Shown here piece by piece: positions 15,836 through 25,753 of a stretch of DNA of 64,000 nt. Source of the DNA: Marinobacter denitrificans (lineage in GTDB: Bacteria; Pseudomonadota; Gammaproteobacteria; Pseudomonadales; Oleiphilaceae); contig NZ_VMHN01000001.1 of assembly GCF_008795955.1 (NCBI RefSeq), forward strand, positions 1 through 64,000, read 5' to 3'. Within the stretch, counting starts at the first letter, position 1, and every line of letters starts with the position of its first letter. The notes below the pieces were generated by a model. It made no database searches and was not told the origin of the DNA. It saw only the letters and a program-made list of their open reading frames with translations. The translations under genes were made by a program, and so were the position numbers.

Positions 15836-16894
15836 ATGAGCAAAATAGTGCCCTCAGATAACAGCCAAATCATCAGCGGAGCCCCTGTAAAATCAGGGTT
15901 TGAGCCCTCCCGCCGCTTCTGCGTGGCCCCGATGATGGACTGGACGACCACCCACTACCGCTACCTGGCTCGTCAGCTGAGCCGGTACACCCTGCTATAT
16001 ACCGAAATGGTCACTACCGGGGCTTTGATCCATGGTGACACCGCCAGGTTTCTGCGGCATAGCGAGGCGGAATACCCGCTGGCACTGCAACTGGGGGGCA
16101 GTAATCCACAGGAACTGGCCCAGTGCGCCGGGCTGGCCGAGCAATACGGTTTTAGTGAAGTAAACCTGAACGTGGGCTGCCCCAGCGACCGGGTGCAGAA
16201 CAACATGATCGGTGCCTGCCTGATGGCACATCCGGACAGGGTCGCCGAGGGCGTGCGGGCGATGATCAATGCCACCGGGCTTCCGGTAACGGTGAAACAC
16301 CGGATAGGGATTGATGGCCGCGAATCCTGGGAAGATCTGTGTGAGTTTATTGAAAAAGTCTCGGAGGCGGGGTGTCGCACCTTTATCGTTCATGCCCGCA
16401 TTGCCATTCTGGAAGGACTGAGCCCCAAGGAAAACCGTGACATACCCCCGCTCAAGTATGACTGGGTATACCGGCTCAAGGCCCGCTATCCTCACCTCGA
16501 AATCATCATCAACGGCGGCATCAAGTCGTTCGAGGAGTGCCATCAGCACCTTGAACGCACCGATGGCGTGATGCTCGGCCGCGAGGCCTACCACAACCCG
16601 TGGCTTCTGGCGGGCGTGGACACCGAGTTTTTCGGGCAACCAGGGCCGGCACAATCCCGCCACGCGGTCCTGCGCTCGGTATTACCATTCATTCAGGATG
16701 AGCTCGACCGCGGCGTCTACCTCACCCATATGTCGCGTCACCTCATGGGCCTGTTCCATGGCCAACCCGGTGGCCGGCAGTTCCGCCGCTACATCAGCGA
16801 GAACGCCCACAAACCGGGTTCCGGCATTGAAGTTATCGAGCAGGCCATGGCCAGGGTTCCAGAGCCCGAAGACTCGATGACAGTGCTGACCTGA
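15836..16894 (+). CDS. dusA: tRNA-dihydrouridine synthase A
   Basis: DusA reduces uridines in the D-loop of tRNAs (positions 20/20a in E. coli) using FMN and NADPH. The 352-aa protein has the TIM-barrel start FCVAPMMDW, the YTEMVTTGAL segment and the catalytic Cys115 in NVGCPSDRV. The C-terminal helical domain is complete. The frame stays intact across the island junction, so the island has restored a functional start. The first about 25 residues (MSKIVPSDNS onward) are probably island-derived. The ribosome site before the ATG is weak. Confidence 0.95.
   Translation: MSKIVPSDNSQIISGAPVKSGFEPSRRFCVAPMMDWTTTHYRYLARQLSRYTLLYTEMVTTGALIHGDTARFLRHSEAEYPLALQLGGSNPQELAQCAGLAEQYGFSEVNLNVGCPSDRVQNNMIGACLMAHPDRVAEGVRAMINATGLPVTVKHRIGIDGRESWEDLCEFIEKVSEAGCRTFIVHARIAILEGLSPKENRDIPPLKYDWVYRLKARYPHLEIIINGGIKSFEECHQHLERTDGVMLGREAYHNPWLLAGVDTEFFGQPGPAQSRHAVLRSVLPFIQDELDRGVYLTHMSRHLMGLFHGQPGGRQFRRYISENAHKPGSGIEVIEQAMARVPEPEDSMTVLT
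15905..15950. other. Probable island attachment site (att) within dusA codons
   Basis: The region encoding RRFCVAPMMDW of DusA is the conserved stretch where dusA-associated integrases recombine. The first about 25 codons of dusA before it would then be supplied by the island and the rest by the chromosome. The second att copy should lie left of the window, so the exact core cannot be fixed here. The placement is inferred from the integrase and known family behaviour. Confidence 0.45.
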
Positions 16895-17013
16895 CCGCCC
16901 TGATACCTTTTACTGTCTTGTTCCTGTCAGGGCAGCCCGTTATTGTAGGCGTATAACCTTCAGCGCCCGCGATACGGGCGATCAATAACAAACCTATCAG
17001 GACGACAGGACGA

Positions 17014-17979
17014 ATGAGCAGCAAGCTTGAACAACTCAAAGCCATGACCACCGTGGTAGCGGATACCGGTGACCTGGACGCCATTGTCCAGTGGAAACCG
17101 CAGGATGCTACCACCAACCCGTCACTTCTCCTCAAGGCCGCAGCCTCCGATGCCTACCGCCCCATGCTGGACGAAGCCGTGACTGCGGCCCGCAAACAGG
17201 GGGGGTCGGATGCTGAGCAGCTGACTTATGCCACCGATATGTTGGCCGTACTGGCGGGAAAGCAGATTCTGGGCCGTATTCCGGGCGTGGTTTCAACGGA
17301 AGTGGATGCCCGGCTTTCCTTCGACACTGGCGCCACCCTCACCCGGGCCCGCCGTCTGGTCGAGCTTTATGACCATCTCGGCATGGACACCAGCCGGGTA
17401 CTGATCAAGATCGCTTCCACCTGGGAAGGAATTCGGGCCGCCGAGCAACTGGAGAAGGAAGGCATTCACTGTAACCTCACCTTGCTGTTCTCCTTCATCC
17501 AGGCCGCCGCCTGCGCGGACGCCGGTGCTTTCCTGATTTCTCCGTTTGTGGGCCGTATTCTGGATTGGCATCTGGCTGCCACCGGCCGTGATGCCTTCCC
17601 CGCTGAAGAAGACCCGGGTGTGCAATCGGTAAGCCGCATTTACAATTACTACAAGGCCAACGGCTACAACACCGTCGTCATGGGCGCCAGCTTCCGCAAC
17701 ACCGGTGAGATCGAGATGCTGGCCGGGTGTGATCGTCTCACCATCAGCCCCGCACTGTTGCAGGAACTGGACAACGACTCCGGTACCCTGCCGCGGCGGT
17801 TGTCGGCGGAAGGCGCGACGAGTGCCGACAAGCCCGGCAACATCGATGAGCGCCTGTTCCGCTGGGAATCCAACGAAGACGCAATGGCCACCGAAAAGCT
17901 GGCGGACGGTATCCGCCGCTTTACCAACGACCAGATTGAGCTGGAAAACCGCGTCCGCCGGCTGTCCCAGGCCGCCTGA
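17014..17979 (+). CDS. tal: Transaldolase
   Basis: This 321-aa enzyme moves a dihydroxyacetone unit between sugar phosphates in the non-oxidative pentose phosphate pathway. It has the family motifs [10 protein letters not shown] near 31-40 and the Schiff-base lysine K132 in [11 protein letters not shown], the same number as in E. coli TalB. The length is typical. An AGGACGA ribosome site precedes the ATG. The 119-bp gap after dusA suggests its own promoter; TTGTTC and TATTGT, 17 bp apart near 16918-16946, are a weak candidate. Confidence 0.97.
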   Translation: MSSKLEQLKAMTTVVADTGDLDAIVQWKPQDATTNPSLLLKAAASDAYRPMLDEAVTAARKQGGSDAEQLTYATDMLAVLAGKQILGRIPGVVSTEVDARLSFDTGATLTRARRLVELYDHLGMDTSRVLIKIASTWEGIRAAEQLEKEGIHCNLTLLFSFIQAAACADAGAFLISPFVGRILDWHLAATGRDAFPAEEDPGVQSVSRIYNYYKANGYNTVVMGASFRNTGEIEMLAGCDRLTISPALLQELDNDSGTLPRRLSAEGATSADKPGNIDERLFRWESNEDAMATEKLADGIRRFTNDQIELENRVRRLSQAA

Positions 17980-18015
17980 CGCTTGTAGCAGTAACCGGGA
18001 GGAGTGTCGCAAACC

Positions 18016-18462
18016 ATGATTGAGCGCCTGAAAAAACTGTTTGGCTCGCCTGAAGACGAACCGACGCAGCCAGACAATCACCAGCTTGCCGTTGCCGCCA
18101 CCGCGCTGATGGTTCAGTTGTCCAGAGTGGACAATGAGCAGGACGACGAAGAGCTGAAAACGATTGTTGATTGCGCGGTCCGGGCCCACCAGGTAACCCG
18201 GGAGGAAGCGGAAGACATTCTCCAGGACGCGCTCAGTCATGCCGACGACGCCACTTCCCTGTACGAATTCACCGGTATGATCAATGAACAGCTGGGCCAG
18301 GAAGAGAAACAGGTCCTGCTTGAAAGTATCTGGCGGGTAGCCTTTGCCGATGGCCGTATCGATAAATACGAGGAACACCTGATTCGCCGCATGGCAGACC
18401 TGCTGCACCTGAACCACAGGGAATTCGTGCAGGCCCGCCACCGCGCCGAGGACGCTGACTGA
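18016..18462 (+). CDS. TerB-like protein
   Basis: This 148-aa all-helical acidic protein fits the TerB-like fold: paired helices with LMVQLSRVDNEQDDEEL and VAFADGRIDKYEE, the two acidic metal-binding turns typical of the family. TerB relatives are cytosolic, and although named for tellurite resistance they are widespread stand-alone proteins of unclear role. I prefer ATG at 18016 over GTG at 18004 because the GTG overlaps the GGGAGGAG ribosome site. It may be cotranscribed with tal and the DAHP synthase gene that starts 16 bp later. Confidence 0.8.
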   Translation: MIERLKKLFGSPEDEPTQPDNHQLAVAATALMVQLSRVDNEQDDEELKTIVDCAVRAHQVTREEAEDILQDALSHADDATSLYEFTGMINEQLGQEEKQVLLESIWRVAFADGRIDKYEEHLIRRMADLLHLNHREFVQARHRAEDAD

Positions 18463-18478
18463 ATCTTAAGGAGCAAGT

Positions 18479-19606
18479 ATGTTAGCCATTCTCCACCCGG
18501 ATACCGCACTGGATAGCGAAGCCTATCGCCAGACCATGCACTTTCTCGAGAACCTGCCCGGGGTCTCAGTCAGGGTTCACGAGGTTCAGGGCGCCAAACA
18601 GCGTCTTACCGAGGTTTACCTTCTGGGCGAAACCAAGTCCCTGGACAAGGATGAAATCGAAGCCCTGCCGGCCGTCGAGCGAGCCATCCGCATCTCGGAC
18701 GATTACCGGATACTGGGGCGCCACAAGGACGACCGTCGCCAGAGTGGCTTTACCTACAATGGCGTGACGTTTGATCAGGCCAACCTGAACATCTTTGCCG
18801 GGCTGTGCGCCGTCGACGTTCCAGAGCATGTAGAACAGATGATGCAGGCGCTGGAGGATACCGGCCAGGTGTGTACCCGCATGGGCGCCTACAAGCCACG
18901 GACCAACCCCTACTCGTTCCAGGGGCATGGCAAAGGGTGCCTGCCGTGGGTTTTCGAGAAGGCCGGGAAACACGGCATCAAGGTGGTTGCCATGGAAATC
19001 ACCCATGAAAGCCATATAGAGGAAATCGACCACTGTCTGGAACAGCTTGGCCGCCCGACGGGCGTGATGCTTCAGGTGGGCACCCGCAACACCCAGAACT
19101 TCGAGCTTCTCAAGGCCATTGGTCGCCAGCCCACCTATCCGGTGCTGCTGAAGCGCGGCTTCGGCATCACCCTGAACGAATCACTGAACGCGGCGGAATA
19201 TCTGGCCAGTGAAGGCAACGCCAACGTGATTTTCTGTCTGCGCGGCATGAAAACCGAGGCCGGCCAGCCCCACCGCAATATGGTCGACTTCGCCCATGTG
19301 CCTGCGGTGAAACGCCTTACCCGCATGCCAGTGTGCGTGGACCCGTCCCACTCCGTGGGAAGCCGTGAGCGGGCACCGGACGGTATTCTGGACGTCATGC
19401 ATGCGACAGCCCAGGGGGTGATTGCCGGCGCCAACATGGTGCTGGTGGACTTCCACCCGAAGCCCGAAAAAGCCCTGGTGGATGGCCCTCAGGCCTTGCT
19501 GATGGAAGAATTACCAGCCTATCTGGAAGATATCCAGCTGTGTCATGACACCTGGAAGCAACGCCAGCAAATCTACAACCGCTTGAAGGAATCCGCTAAA
19601 GAATGA
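18479..19606 (+). CDS. DAHP synthase, type I-beta
   Basis: This 375-aa enzyme makes 3-deoxy-D-arabino-heptulosonate 7-phosphate, the first step of aromatic amino acid synthesis. Residues 1 to about 100 look like the ferredoxin-like regulatory domain of type I-beta enzymes; the barrel follows with GAYKPRTNPYSFQGHG, LQVGTRNTQNFELL, PVLLKRGFG and VDPSHSVGSR. It differs from the E. coli-type AroF/G/H enzymes, which lack this N-terminal domain. A GGAG site precedes the ATG, and the stop overlaps the next gene by four bases. Other related aldolases (KDO8P, NeuB) are less likely. Confidence 0.85.
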   Translation: MLAILHPDTALDSEAYRQTMHFLENLPGVSVRVHEVQGAKQRLTEVYLLGETKSLDKDEIEALPAVERAIRISDDYRILGRHKDDRRQSGFTYNGVTFDQANLNIFAGLCAVDVPEHVEQMMQALEDTGQVCTRMGAYKPRTNPYSFQGHGKGCLPWVFEKAGKHGIKVVAMEITHESHIEEIDHCLEQLGRPTGVMLQVGTRNTQNFELLKAIGRQPTYPVLLKRGFGITLNESLNAAEYLASEGNANVIFCLRGMKTEAGQPHRNMVDFAHVPAVKRLTRMPVCVDPSHSVGSRERAPDGILDVMHATAQGVIAGANMVLVDFHPKPEKALVDGPQALLMEELPAYLEDIQLCHDTWKQRQQIYNRLKESAKE

Positions 19607-20403
19607 TCGTTTATGGGCACAGGGGCGCGAAGGGAGAAGCCCCGGAAAACACCCTCGCCGGCTTTACCCATGCCTATCGTCATGGTGTGCGTCACTTTGA
19701 ACTCGACCTGGTACTTTCCAAAGATGGCAAGCCTGTGATCGTTCATGACCTTACGGTGGACCGCACCACCGGCCACAAAGGCAGTGTCGGCAGCTTTACC
19801 GCTCAGGAACTTGCGGGTATGGATGCACGACGAAATGGCAAACCTTGGCCGCGGGCCGTGGGCATTCCCTCGCTGGAAACTTTGCTCAACGACTATCCCG
19901 ATTTCGAGCATCTGCAACTGGAAGTGAAAAAAGACAACCGTCAGCGCCTTAATATTCTCTGCAATCGCCTGATCGAGGTGATTCAGCGTCGCGACCTGTA
20001 TAACCGCGTTGTCATCACCTCTTCAGATCCATGGTTCCTTCAGCAAGCGCGCCGCAGGGACACAAAAGTGCGAATCGGACTGGTTACCGACCGGAAATTC
20101 CCGAAACCTGTGAACGCAGCCGCCCGGCTGCACTGTGACTTTCTGTGCATCGGCTGGCGAATCTGTACGGAAGGCATCGTAACCGATGCCCACAGAAGGG
20201 GAATGCACGTCTCCACGTGGACCGTTAACCGCATCCACGACATGCTTCAGCTTGAGGCAAAAGGGGTCGACAGCATCATCACCGATTATCCCACCAGCAC
20301 ACGTATGTACTTCGATAACCGGTCCAGAACAGCCCTGCATTTACCCGGAGGGCAAAACAGGGCCGACAACACCAGGTCAGAAAATCCGGTTCAGGCCGTT
20401 TAG
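19603..20403 (+). CDS. Glycerophosphodiester phosphodiesterase
   Basis: This 266-aa enzyme splits glycerophosphodiesters into glycerol 3-phosphate and an alcohol. The catalytic start [18 protein letters not shown], the metal site [10 protein letters not shown] and the HDLTVDRTT segment match the GDPD family, and STWTVNR near the end completes the barrel. No signal peptide is seen, so it is cytosolic, like E. coli UgpQ. Its ATG overlaps the DAHP synthase stop (ATGA), suggesting translational coupling. Its 3' end overlaps the convergent sthA by 27 bp. Confidence 0.92.
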   Translation: MIVYGHRGAKGEAPENTLAGFTHAYRHGVRHFELDLVLSKDGKPVIVHDLTVDRTTGHKGSVGSFTAQELAGMDARRNGKPWPRAVGIPSLETLLNDYPDFEHLQLEVKKDNRQRLNILCNRLIEVIQRRDLYNRVVITSSDPWFLQQARRRDTKVRIGLVTDRKFPKPVNAAARLHCDFLCIGWRICTEGIVTDAHRRGMHVSTWTVNRIHDMLQLEAKGVDSIITDYPTSTRMYFDNRSRTALHLPGGQNRADNTRSENPVQAV

Positions 20404-21768
20404 GGCAGCTACCCGATAGGCCTCTGCCATGGTCGGGTAGTTGAACGTGGTGTTGATGAAATAGTTCAGGGAATTGGCTTCCCCTTCCTGGTTCATGATG
20501 GCCTGGCCGATGTGAACAATCTCCGCGGCCTGGTCGCCAAAGCAGTGAATGCCCAGCAGTTGGCGGGATTCGCGGTGAAACAGCAGCTTCAGCATTCCGA
20601 CCGGATCGCCGGTGATCTGGGCCCGTGCCAGGTCCTTGAAGAACGCTTGCCCCACTTCATATGGAACCTTGGCCTCCGTCAGCTCACGTTCGGTTTTTCC
20701 GACAGAACTGATTTCAGGGAGGGTATAGATGCCGGTAGGCACATCGGTCACCAGGCGGAAGTAATCATCCTTGACGATGTCAGAGGACGCCGAACGGCCC
20801 TGGTCATAGGCGGCGCTTGCAAGGCTCGGCCAGCCGATAACGTCGCCAGCCGCATAAATATGCTCCACCTCCGTCCGGTAATGGTCATCCACAGCCAGCT
20901 GACCTCTGCCGTTGGGAGTAAGGCCAATGTTCTCCAGCCCCAGCCTCTCGGTATTGCCGCTGCGGCCATTACACCAGAGGAAGGCATCCGCACGGATTTT
21001 CTTGCCGGATTTCAGCGACAGCACAACCCCGTGATCGTCGCCATCAACTGACTCATACTCCTCGTTGTGCCTGACAAGTACACCATTGTTACGCAGGTGG
21101 TAGCTCAGGGCATCCGAAATTTCGTCATCGAGGAACGTGAGCAGGCGGCTGCCGGGGTTGATCAGGTCCACCTTCACGCCAAGTCCGGCAAAAATCGAAG
21201 CGTACTCTGAGCCGATCACACCGGCACCATAAATGATGAGCGTGCGGGGGGTGTGAGACAGGTTCAGAATCGTGTCCGAGTTGTAGATCCGGTGATGACG
21301 GAAGTCCACATCGGGCGGGAGATAAGGACGCGACCCGGTAGCAATAATAGCCTGTTTAAAGTGGAGAATTTCGTGGGATTTGTTACCACGGATTTCCAGC
21401 CGGTGAGGGTCGAGAAAGCTGGCCCTGCCGTTGATCAGGTCCACCCGGTTGCGGGCGTAAAACTGGGTTCTCAGCTTGACCTGTTTACCGATAACTTTCT
21501 GGGCATTCTGCAGAACGCGCGGGAAGGAGAACCACCGTGGCTCGCCGATGTCGCGGAACATCTGATTGGTATTGAAGGTGATGATCTGCTTGACCGAATG
21601 ACGCAATGCTTTGGAAGGGATTGTGCCCCAATGGGTACAGTTACCGCCAACGGTGGGTTTGTCCTCGATGATCGCGACACGTTTACCATGTTTCGTCGCA
21701 TTCATCGCCGCACCTTCCCCGGAGGGACCCGCGCCGATAACGACGACGTCGTAATGATGTTCTGCCAT
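20377..21768 (-). CDS. sthA: Soluble pyridine nucleotide transhydrogenase
   Basis: This 463-aa FAD enzyme transfers hydride between NADPH and NAD+. It has an FAD-binding start ([14 protein letters not shown]), a central NAD(P)-binding segment ([15 protein letters not shown]) and a C-terminal dimer domain. The disulfide site of related reductases is changed to [15 protein letters not shown], where Thr replaces the second Cys; this is the hallmark of SthA/UdhA against lipoamide dehydrogenase. The length matches E. coli SthA. Its neighbour nqrM ends about 120 bp upstream on the same strand. Confidence 0.95.
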   Translation of the reverse strand: MAEHHYDVVVIGAGPSGEGAAMNATKHGKRVAIIEDKPTVGGNCTHWGTIPSKALRHSVKQIITFNTNQMFRDIGEPRWFSFPRVLQNAQKVIGKQVKLRTQFYARNRVDLINGRASFLDPHRLEIRGNKSHEILHFKQAIIATGSRPYLPPDVDFRHHRIYNSDTILNLSHTPRTLIIYGAGVIGSEYASIFAGLGVKVDLINPGSRLLTFLDDEISDALSYHLRNNGVLVRHNEEYESVDGDDHGVVLSLKSGKKIRADAFLWCNGRSGNTERLGLENIGLTPNGRGQLAVDDHYRTEVEHIYAAGDVIGWPSLASAAYDQGRSASSDIVKDDYFRLVTDVPTGIYTLPEISSVGKTERELTEAKVPYEVGQAFFKDLARAQITGDPVGMLKLLFHRESRQLLGIHCFGDQAAEIVHIGQAIMNQEGEANSLNYFINTTFNYPTMAEAYRVAALNGLNRIF

Positions 21769-21800
21769 TCTGCAGTGACTCCTTATCTACGTCGTGAGGA

Positions 21801-21857
21801 AGCCTCTGAAAAGACCCTGCAGGTGCGCACAGGCCAGGCAGGCGCTTTTCAGAGGCT
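21801..21857. repeat. Inverted repeat between sthA and nqrM
   Basis: AGCCTCTGAAAAG (21801-21813) pairs exactly with CTTTTCAGAGGCT (21845-21857), with a 31-base loop that may itself fold. It lies where the nqr operon should end. A T-run (21863-21868) follows only on the plus strand; on the operon strand there is none. It may be a factor-assisted terminator, an mRNA-stabilising hairpin or a REP-like repeat. Confidence 0.55.
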
Positions 21858-21891
21858 CCCGGATTTTTTATAGTGTTCTGATTACGCCGGA

Positions 21892-22140
21892 TCAGCGGTT
21901 GTTTTTATCGGAGGCATCGTAGGTTAATGCTTCCGCTGATTTACCGTCGTTGGCAAGGCGTTCATTTTCTTCTTCGCATTTCTGGGTGTTACCGCCACAG
22001 ATATCGCAGGACTTGCTGATACCCAGTGCCCCAATGCCCCCACATGTACCACTGATGGGCTTGCGACCGAATATAACGCCCACCGACATGCCGGCAACCA
22101 GCAGTACAACAATTGTCAGAACCAGTAGAAAAGTACCCAT
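21892..22140 (-). CDS. nqrM: Na+-NQR maturation protein NqrM
   Basis: This 82-aa protein (DUF539) has one N-terminal membrane helix, then VGVIFGRKPISGTCGG and four cysteines (C33, C45, C48, C55). NqrM is needed to assemble the Na+-pumping NADH:quinone reductase, probably by delivering iron to the Fe site between NqrD and NqrE. It is the last gene of the nqr operon, 14 bp after apbE, with a GGAGG site before the ATG. The family and position make this secure. Confidence 0.93.
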   Translation of the reverse strand: MGTFLLVLTIVVLLVAGMSVGVIFGRKPISGTCGGIGALGISKSCDICGGNTQKCEEENERLANDGKSAEALTYDASDKNNR

Positions 22141-22154
22141 AGGAGGTCTCTCCG

Positions 22155-23204
22155 TCAGTTTGCCAGGAACGAGGAGAACGCTGGCGTGTAATCCGTTTCA
22201 AACCCGTTCTCGCCCCGCACAATAAAGTAAGCGGCAATGTTTTCACGTGTGGCAAGCTCTTTCGCCTGCTCAAAACCCATGACGTTGAATGCAGTCGCCA
22301 GGGCGTCTGCTGTCATGCAATCGTCTGTTATAACCGTAACCGACGCGAGCTTGTGACGGATCGGTTTGCCACTCTTGGGGTCTATTGTATGTGAAAACCT
22401 CTGTCCTTCCGATTCGTAATAGTTACGATAGTCTCCAGAGGTTGCCATTGCCTGATCGTCCAGGGCAACCACCCTGTTGATTTGCCGCTGTTGTGACACC
22501 GGCTCCTCAATAGCCAGGCGCCAGGCTTCGCCGCCGGGCTTGCGCCCCGCAACGCGGACTTCCCCCCCAATTTCCACGAGGAACGCGGAAATCCCTTCGG
22601 ACTCGAGGAAACGCGCAACCGCGTCGACCCCGTACCCCTTTGCTATCGCAGACAGATCAATGTACTGATTGGGGCTGGCCTTGAGCGCAGGCGGTTCGTC
22701 TTTCAGCTCCAGCTTGTCGTAGCCGATGGCTTCGAGTCTGGAAAAAAGTTCATCATCGGTGGGCACCCGCTCTGGCCGGGCATCGGGCCCGAACCCCCAG
22801 AGGTTGACCACGGGGCCGACCGTTACGTCGAAAGCACCCCCAGTCAGTTCAGACACTTCCATAGCCGTTGCCAGTACCTCGTGGAGCGGCCCCGATATCC
22901 CGGTCCAGCTGCTCTGGTCGTCCAGGCGGTTGAACCGCGACAGTTCCGAATCTTCTCGCCAGGTGGACATGGAGGCATCAATCTCTTCGAGCACCACTTC
23001 GATACCCTCTGCCAGATTTTCAAGCCGATCCGGGTCCTCCTGCAATACCACATTGATATGATACTGGGTGCCAAACACAGGCCCGGCGATCTCCCAGACT
23101 TTTTCCTCTTCTTCAAACGAACAACCCGCCAGCGCGGCAAAGGCCAGCACCAAAACGGCGCTGGCCAGAACCACCCTGACGGGTCGTAGCATACTGAATG
23201 TCAT
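22155..23204 (-). CDS. apbE: FAD:protein FMN transferase
   Basis: This 349-aa lipoprotein attaches FMN through a phosphoester to threonines of NqrB and NqrC. The lipobox LAGC places the lipidated cysteine at residue 28, so the enzyme faces the periplasm. Family motifs include the start of the flavin site (VFGTQYHI), DLSAIAKGYGVDAV and FSHTIDPKSG. It lies 9 bp after nqrF and 14 bp before nqrM, tying cofactor loading to synthesis of the complex. Start at the first ATG (23204); an in-frame ATG at 23192 would leave a shorter signal. Confidence 0.96.
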   Translation of the reverse strand: MTFSMLRPVRVVLASAVLVLAFAALAGCSFEEEEKVWEIAGPVFGTQYHINVVLQEDPDRLENLAEGIEVVLEEIDASMSTWREDSELSRFNRLDDQSSWTGISGPLHEVLATAMEVSELTGGAFDVTVGPVVNLWGFGPDARPERVPTDDELFSRLEAIGYDKLELKDEPPALKASPNQYIDLSAIAKGYGVDAVARFLESEGISAFLVEIGGEVRVAGRKPGGEAWRLAIEEPVSQQRQINRVVALDDQAMATSGDYRNYYESEGQRFSHTIDPKSGKPIRHKLASVTVITDDCMTADALATAFNVMGFEQAKELATRENIAAYFIVRGENGFETDYTPAFSSFLAN

Positions 23205-23213
23205 GTGAGCTGA

Positions 23214-24440
23214 TTAACCCCCAAAGTCATCCAGCATGATGTTTTCATCTTCCACGCCCAGATCCTTCAGCATCTTGATGCAGGAGGCGTTCATGATAGG
23301 GGGCCCACACATGTAGTACTCGCAGTCTTCTGGAGCCGGATGGTCCTTCAGATAGTTTTCGTAGAGCACGTTGTGGATGAAGCCTGTCGGGCCTTCCCAG
23401 TTGTCTTCGGGCAGTGCATCAGAGAGTGCCACGTGCCACTCGAAGTTTTCGTTCTCTTCCTGCAGCCCGTCGAAATCTTCGACATAGAACATCTCCCGAA
23501 CGCTTCGAGCACCGTACCAGAAGCTGATCTTGCGCTTGGAGTTCAGTCGCTTGAGCTGATCGAAGATGTGCGAACGCATCGGCGCCATACCGGCACCACC
23601 CCCGATGAAGACCATTTCAGCGTCTGTCTTCTTGGCGAAGAACTCACCGAACGGCCCCATCACGGTGACCTTGTCACCCGGCTTCAGATTGAACACATAG
23701 CTCGACATGATGCCCGGATTGTGGTCTGTTCCGGGAGGCGGCGTGGCAATACGGATATTGAACTTGAGAACACCCTTCTCTTCCGGGTAGTTCGCCATGG
23801 AATAGGCCCGTATGGTCTCTTCCTTGTTGATAGCCTTATAGCGCCAGATGTTGTGCTTGTCCCAGTCTTCGTGGAACTCTTCCTCAATATCGAAATCCTT
23901 GAAGTCGATCTCATAAGGAGGGCACTCAAGCTGGACGTAGCCGCCAGCCCGGAAATCCACTTCTTCGCCTTCCGGGAGCTTCAGTACCAGCTCCTTGATG
24001 AAGGTGGCCACGTTGTGATTGGAAACCACCTCGCATTCCCACTTCTTGACGCCGAAGAACTCCTCCGGCACCTCAACCTTCATGTCCTGCTTGACGGGCA
24101 CCTGACACGAGAGGCGCCAGCCTTCTTTCTCTTCGCGATTGGTGAAGTGCGTTTTTTCTGTTGGCAGCATCGCACCGCCACCTTCCAGAACCTTGCACTT
24201 GCACTGGGCACAGGTGCCACCGCCACCGCAGGCAGAAGACAGGAAAATGCCGTTATTTGCCAGAGTACCAAGCAGCTTGCTACCAGCTTCCGTTTTCAGC
24301 GTGTGCTCTGGGTCATCGTTGACTTCGATGGTCACATCACCGGTGCTTACCAGCCTGGACCGTGCCGCGAGGATGACCGCGACAAGGGCCAGTACGATAA
24401 CGGTGAACATGACCACGCCGAGAATAATTTCTGTATTCAT
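23214..24440 (-). CDS. nqrF: Na+-NQR subunit F (NADH dehydrogenase)
   Basis: NqrF takes electrons from NADH. The 408-aa protein has one N-terminal membrane helix, a 2Fe-2S ferredoxin domain ([17 protein letters not shown], near 70-86), an FAD-binding domain (RAYSMANYP) and an NADH-binding domain ([16 protein letters not shown]). It ends in the usual MLDDFGG. All cluster cysteines are present. It is 37 bp downstream of nqrE. Confidence 0.97.
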   Translation of the reverse strand: MNTEIILGVVMFTVIVLALVAVILAARSRLVSTGDVTIEVNDDPEHTLKTEAGSKLLGTLANNGIFLSSACGGGGTCAQCKCKVLEGGGAMLPTEKTHFTNREEKEGWRLSCQVPVKQDMKVEVPEEFFGVKKWECEVVSNHNVATFIKELVLKLPEGEEVDFRAGGYVQLECPPYEIDFKDFDIEEEFHEDWDKHNIWRYKAINKEETIRAYSMANYPEEKGVLKFNIRIATPPPGTDHNPGIMSSYVFNLKPGDKVTVMGPFGEFFAKKTDAEMVFIGGGAGMAPMRSHIFDQLKRLNSKRKISFWYGARSVREMFYVEDFDGLQEENENFEWHVALSDALPEDNWEGPTGFIHNVLYENYLKDHPAPEDCEYYMCGPPIMNASCIKMLKDLGVEDENIMLDDFGG

Positions 24441-24477
24441 GGTCTCGCCTTTTCGTTAAACCGACTCACCGGATTGG

Positions 24478-25086
24478 TTACAGTGAAATGCCTGAGAATG
24501 ACATAAAGCCCAGGGACATCAGACCAACCGTAATGAAGGTGATACCCAGGCCACGCAAGCCCTCGGGAACGTCGCTGTACTTGAGCTTCTCACGGATACC
24601 TGCCAATGCCAGTATCGCCAGGGCCCAGCCAACACCGGCGCCAAACCCGTACACCACGCTTTCGCTGAAGGTGTAGTCGCGCTCTACCATGAACAGTGAC
24701 GCACCAAGGATGGCGCAGTTCACTGTGATCAATGGCAGGAACACGCCGAGCGCCGCGTACAGCGCCGGAATGTACTTATCCAGGATCATTTCCATGATCT
24801 GGATAAGCGCGGCGATAACCCCGATATACGTAAGCAGGCCCAAGAAGCTCAGGTCAACGTTCGGCAAACCTGCCCAGTCCAGCGCACCTTCCCTGAGGAT
24901 AGTGTTGTAGAGCAGGTTGTTCACCGGCACCGTGATCGTCAGGACCACGACAACAGCGATACCAAGCCCGGCGGCTGCCTCAATCTTCTTGGAGATCGCC
25001 AGGAAGGTACACATACCCAGGAAGAAGGCCAGCGCCATATTTTCAACAAAAATGGCCTTCAGGATCAGACTGATATAATGCTCCAT
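24478..25086 (-). CDS. nqrE: Na+-NQR subunit E
   Basis: This 202-aa integral membrane protein has six predicted helices and is one of the inverted-topology pair with NqrD that frames the membrane iron centre. The family segment [14 protein letters not shown] carries one of the metal-site cysteines, and [12 protein letters not shown] another. Its ATG overlaps the nqrD stop by one base, so the two subunits are translated together. Confidence 0.97.
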   Translation of the reverse strand: MEHYISLILKAIFVENMALAFFLGMCTFLAISKKIEAAAGLGIAVVVVLTITVPVNNLLYNTILREGALDWAGLPNVDLSFLGLLTYIGVIAALIQIMEMILDKYIPALYAALGVFLPLITVNCAILGASLFMVERDYTFSESVVYGFGAGVGWALAILALAGIREKLKYSDVPEGLRGLGITFITVGLMSLGFMSFSGISL

Positions 25087-25751
25087 CAGAAGGCCTCCTT
25101 AACCGTGTGGCGGGACATCTTGTAATCAGGCTCTTCCACCTGTTCTGGCTTCCAGACCCTCAGGCCCCAGATAGCCAGACCAATGATGAAGAACGCGCTC
25201 GGCGGCAACAGCAGCAGGCCATTTGGAATGTACCAGCCACCCTCGTTCACCACCGGCATCAGGGACACGCCAAACAACGAGCCCGCACCCAGCAGTTCGC
25301 GGAAGAACGCCACGAAGATCAGCATTACCGAATAGCCCAGGCCATTACCAACGCCATCCAGGAAGCTCAGCCAGGGGCCGTTCTTCATGGCGAAGCCTTC
25401 TGCACGGCCCATAACGATACAGTTGGTGATGATCAGACCAACGAATACCGACAGCTGTTTGCTGATTTCGTAGGCATACGCCTTGAGCACCTGATCCACC
25501 ACGATAACCAGCGATGCGATGATGGTCATCTGGACGATGATGCGGATGCTGCCGGGAATCTGCATGCGAACCAGCGACACTGCCAGGTTCGAAAACGCCG
25601 TTACCGCGATAACCGCCGCGCACATGACCAGGGTCACATTCATGCTGGTGGTCACCGCCAACGCAGAACAGATACCCAGTATCTGCAGTGCAATGGGGTT
25701 GTTACTGAAAATCGGTTCGAAGAGAACCTGTTTGGCTGAAGCGTCTGCCAT
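25086..25751 (-). CDS. nqrD: Na+-NQR subunit D
   Basis: This 221-aa membrane subunit has six predicted helices and pairs with NqrE. Metal-site cysteines appear in [10 protein letters not shown] and [13 protein letters not shown]. It follows nqrC by two bases and overlaps nqrE by one, in the standard operon order. The length is normal. Confidence 0.97.
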   Translation of the reverse strand: MADASAKQVLFEPIFSNNPIALQILGICSALAVTTSMNVTLVMCAAVIAVTAFSNLAVSLVRMQIPGSIRIIVQMTIIASLVIVVDQVLKAYAYEISKQLSVFVGLIITNCIVMGRAEGFAMKNGPWLSFLDGVGNGLGYSVMLIFVAFFRELLGAGSLFGVSLMPVVNEGGWYIPNGLLLLPPSAFFIIGLAIWGLRVWKPEQVEEPDYKMSRHTVKEAF

Positions 25752-25753
25752 GA

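Noticed and set aside
1..15900. CRISPR array or cas genes linked to the CARF protein
   Set aside because: No regularly spaced direct repeats and no cas-like proteins were seen; the CARF domain belongs to a sigma-54 activator.
17293..18441. Long 382-codon frame opposite tal and the TerB-like gene
   Set aside because: It is antisense to two well-supported genes; high GC codon bias produces such shadows.
23340..24506. Long 388-codon frame opposite nqrF
   Set aside because: It is fully antisense to nqrF, with no family motifs.
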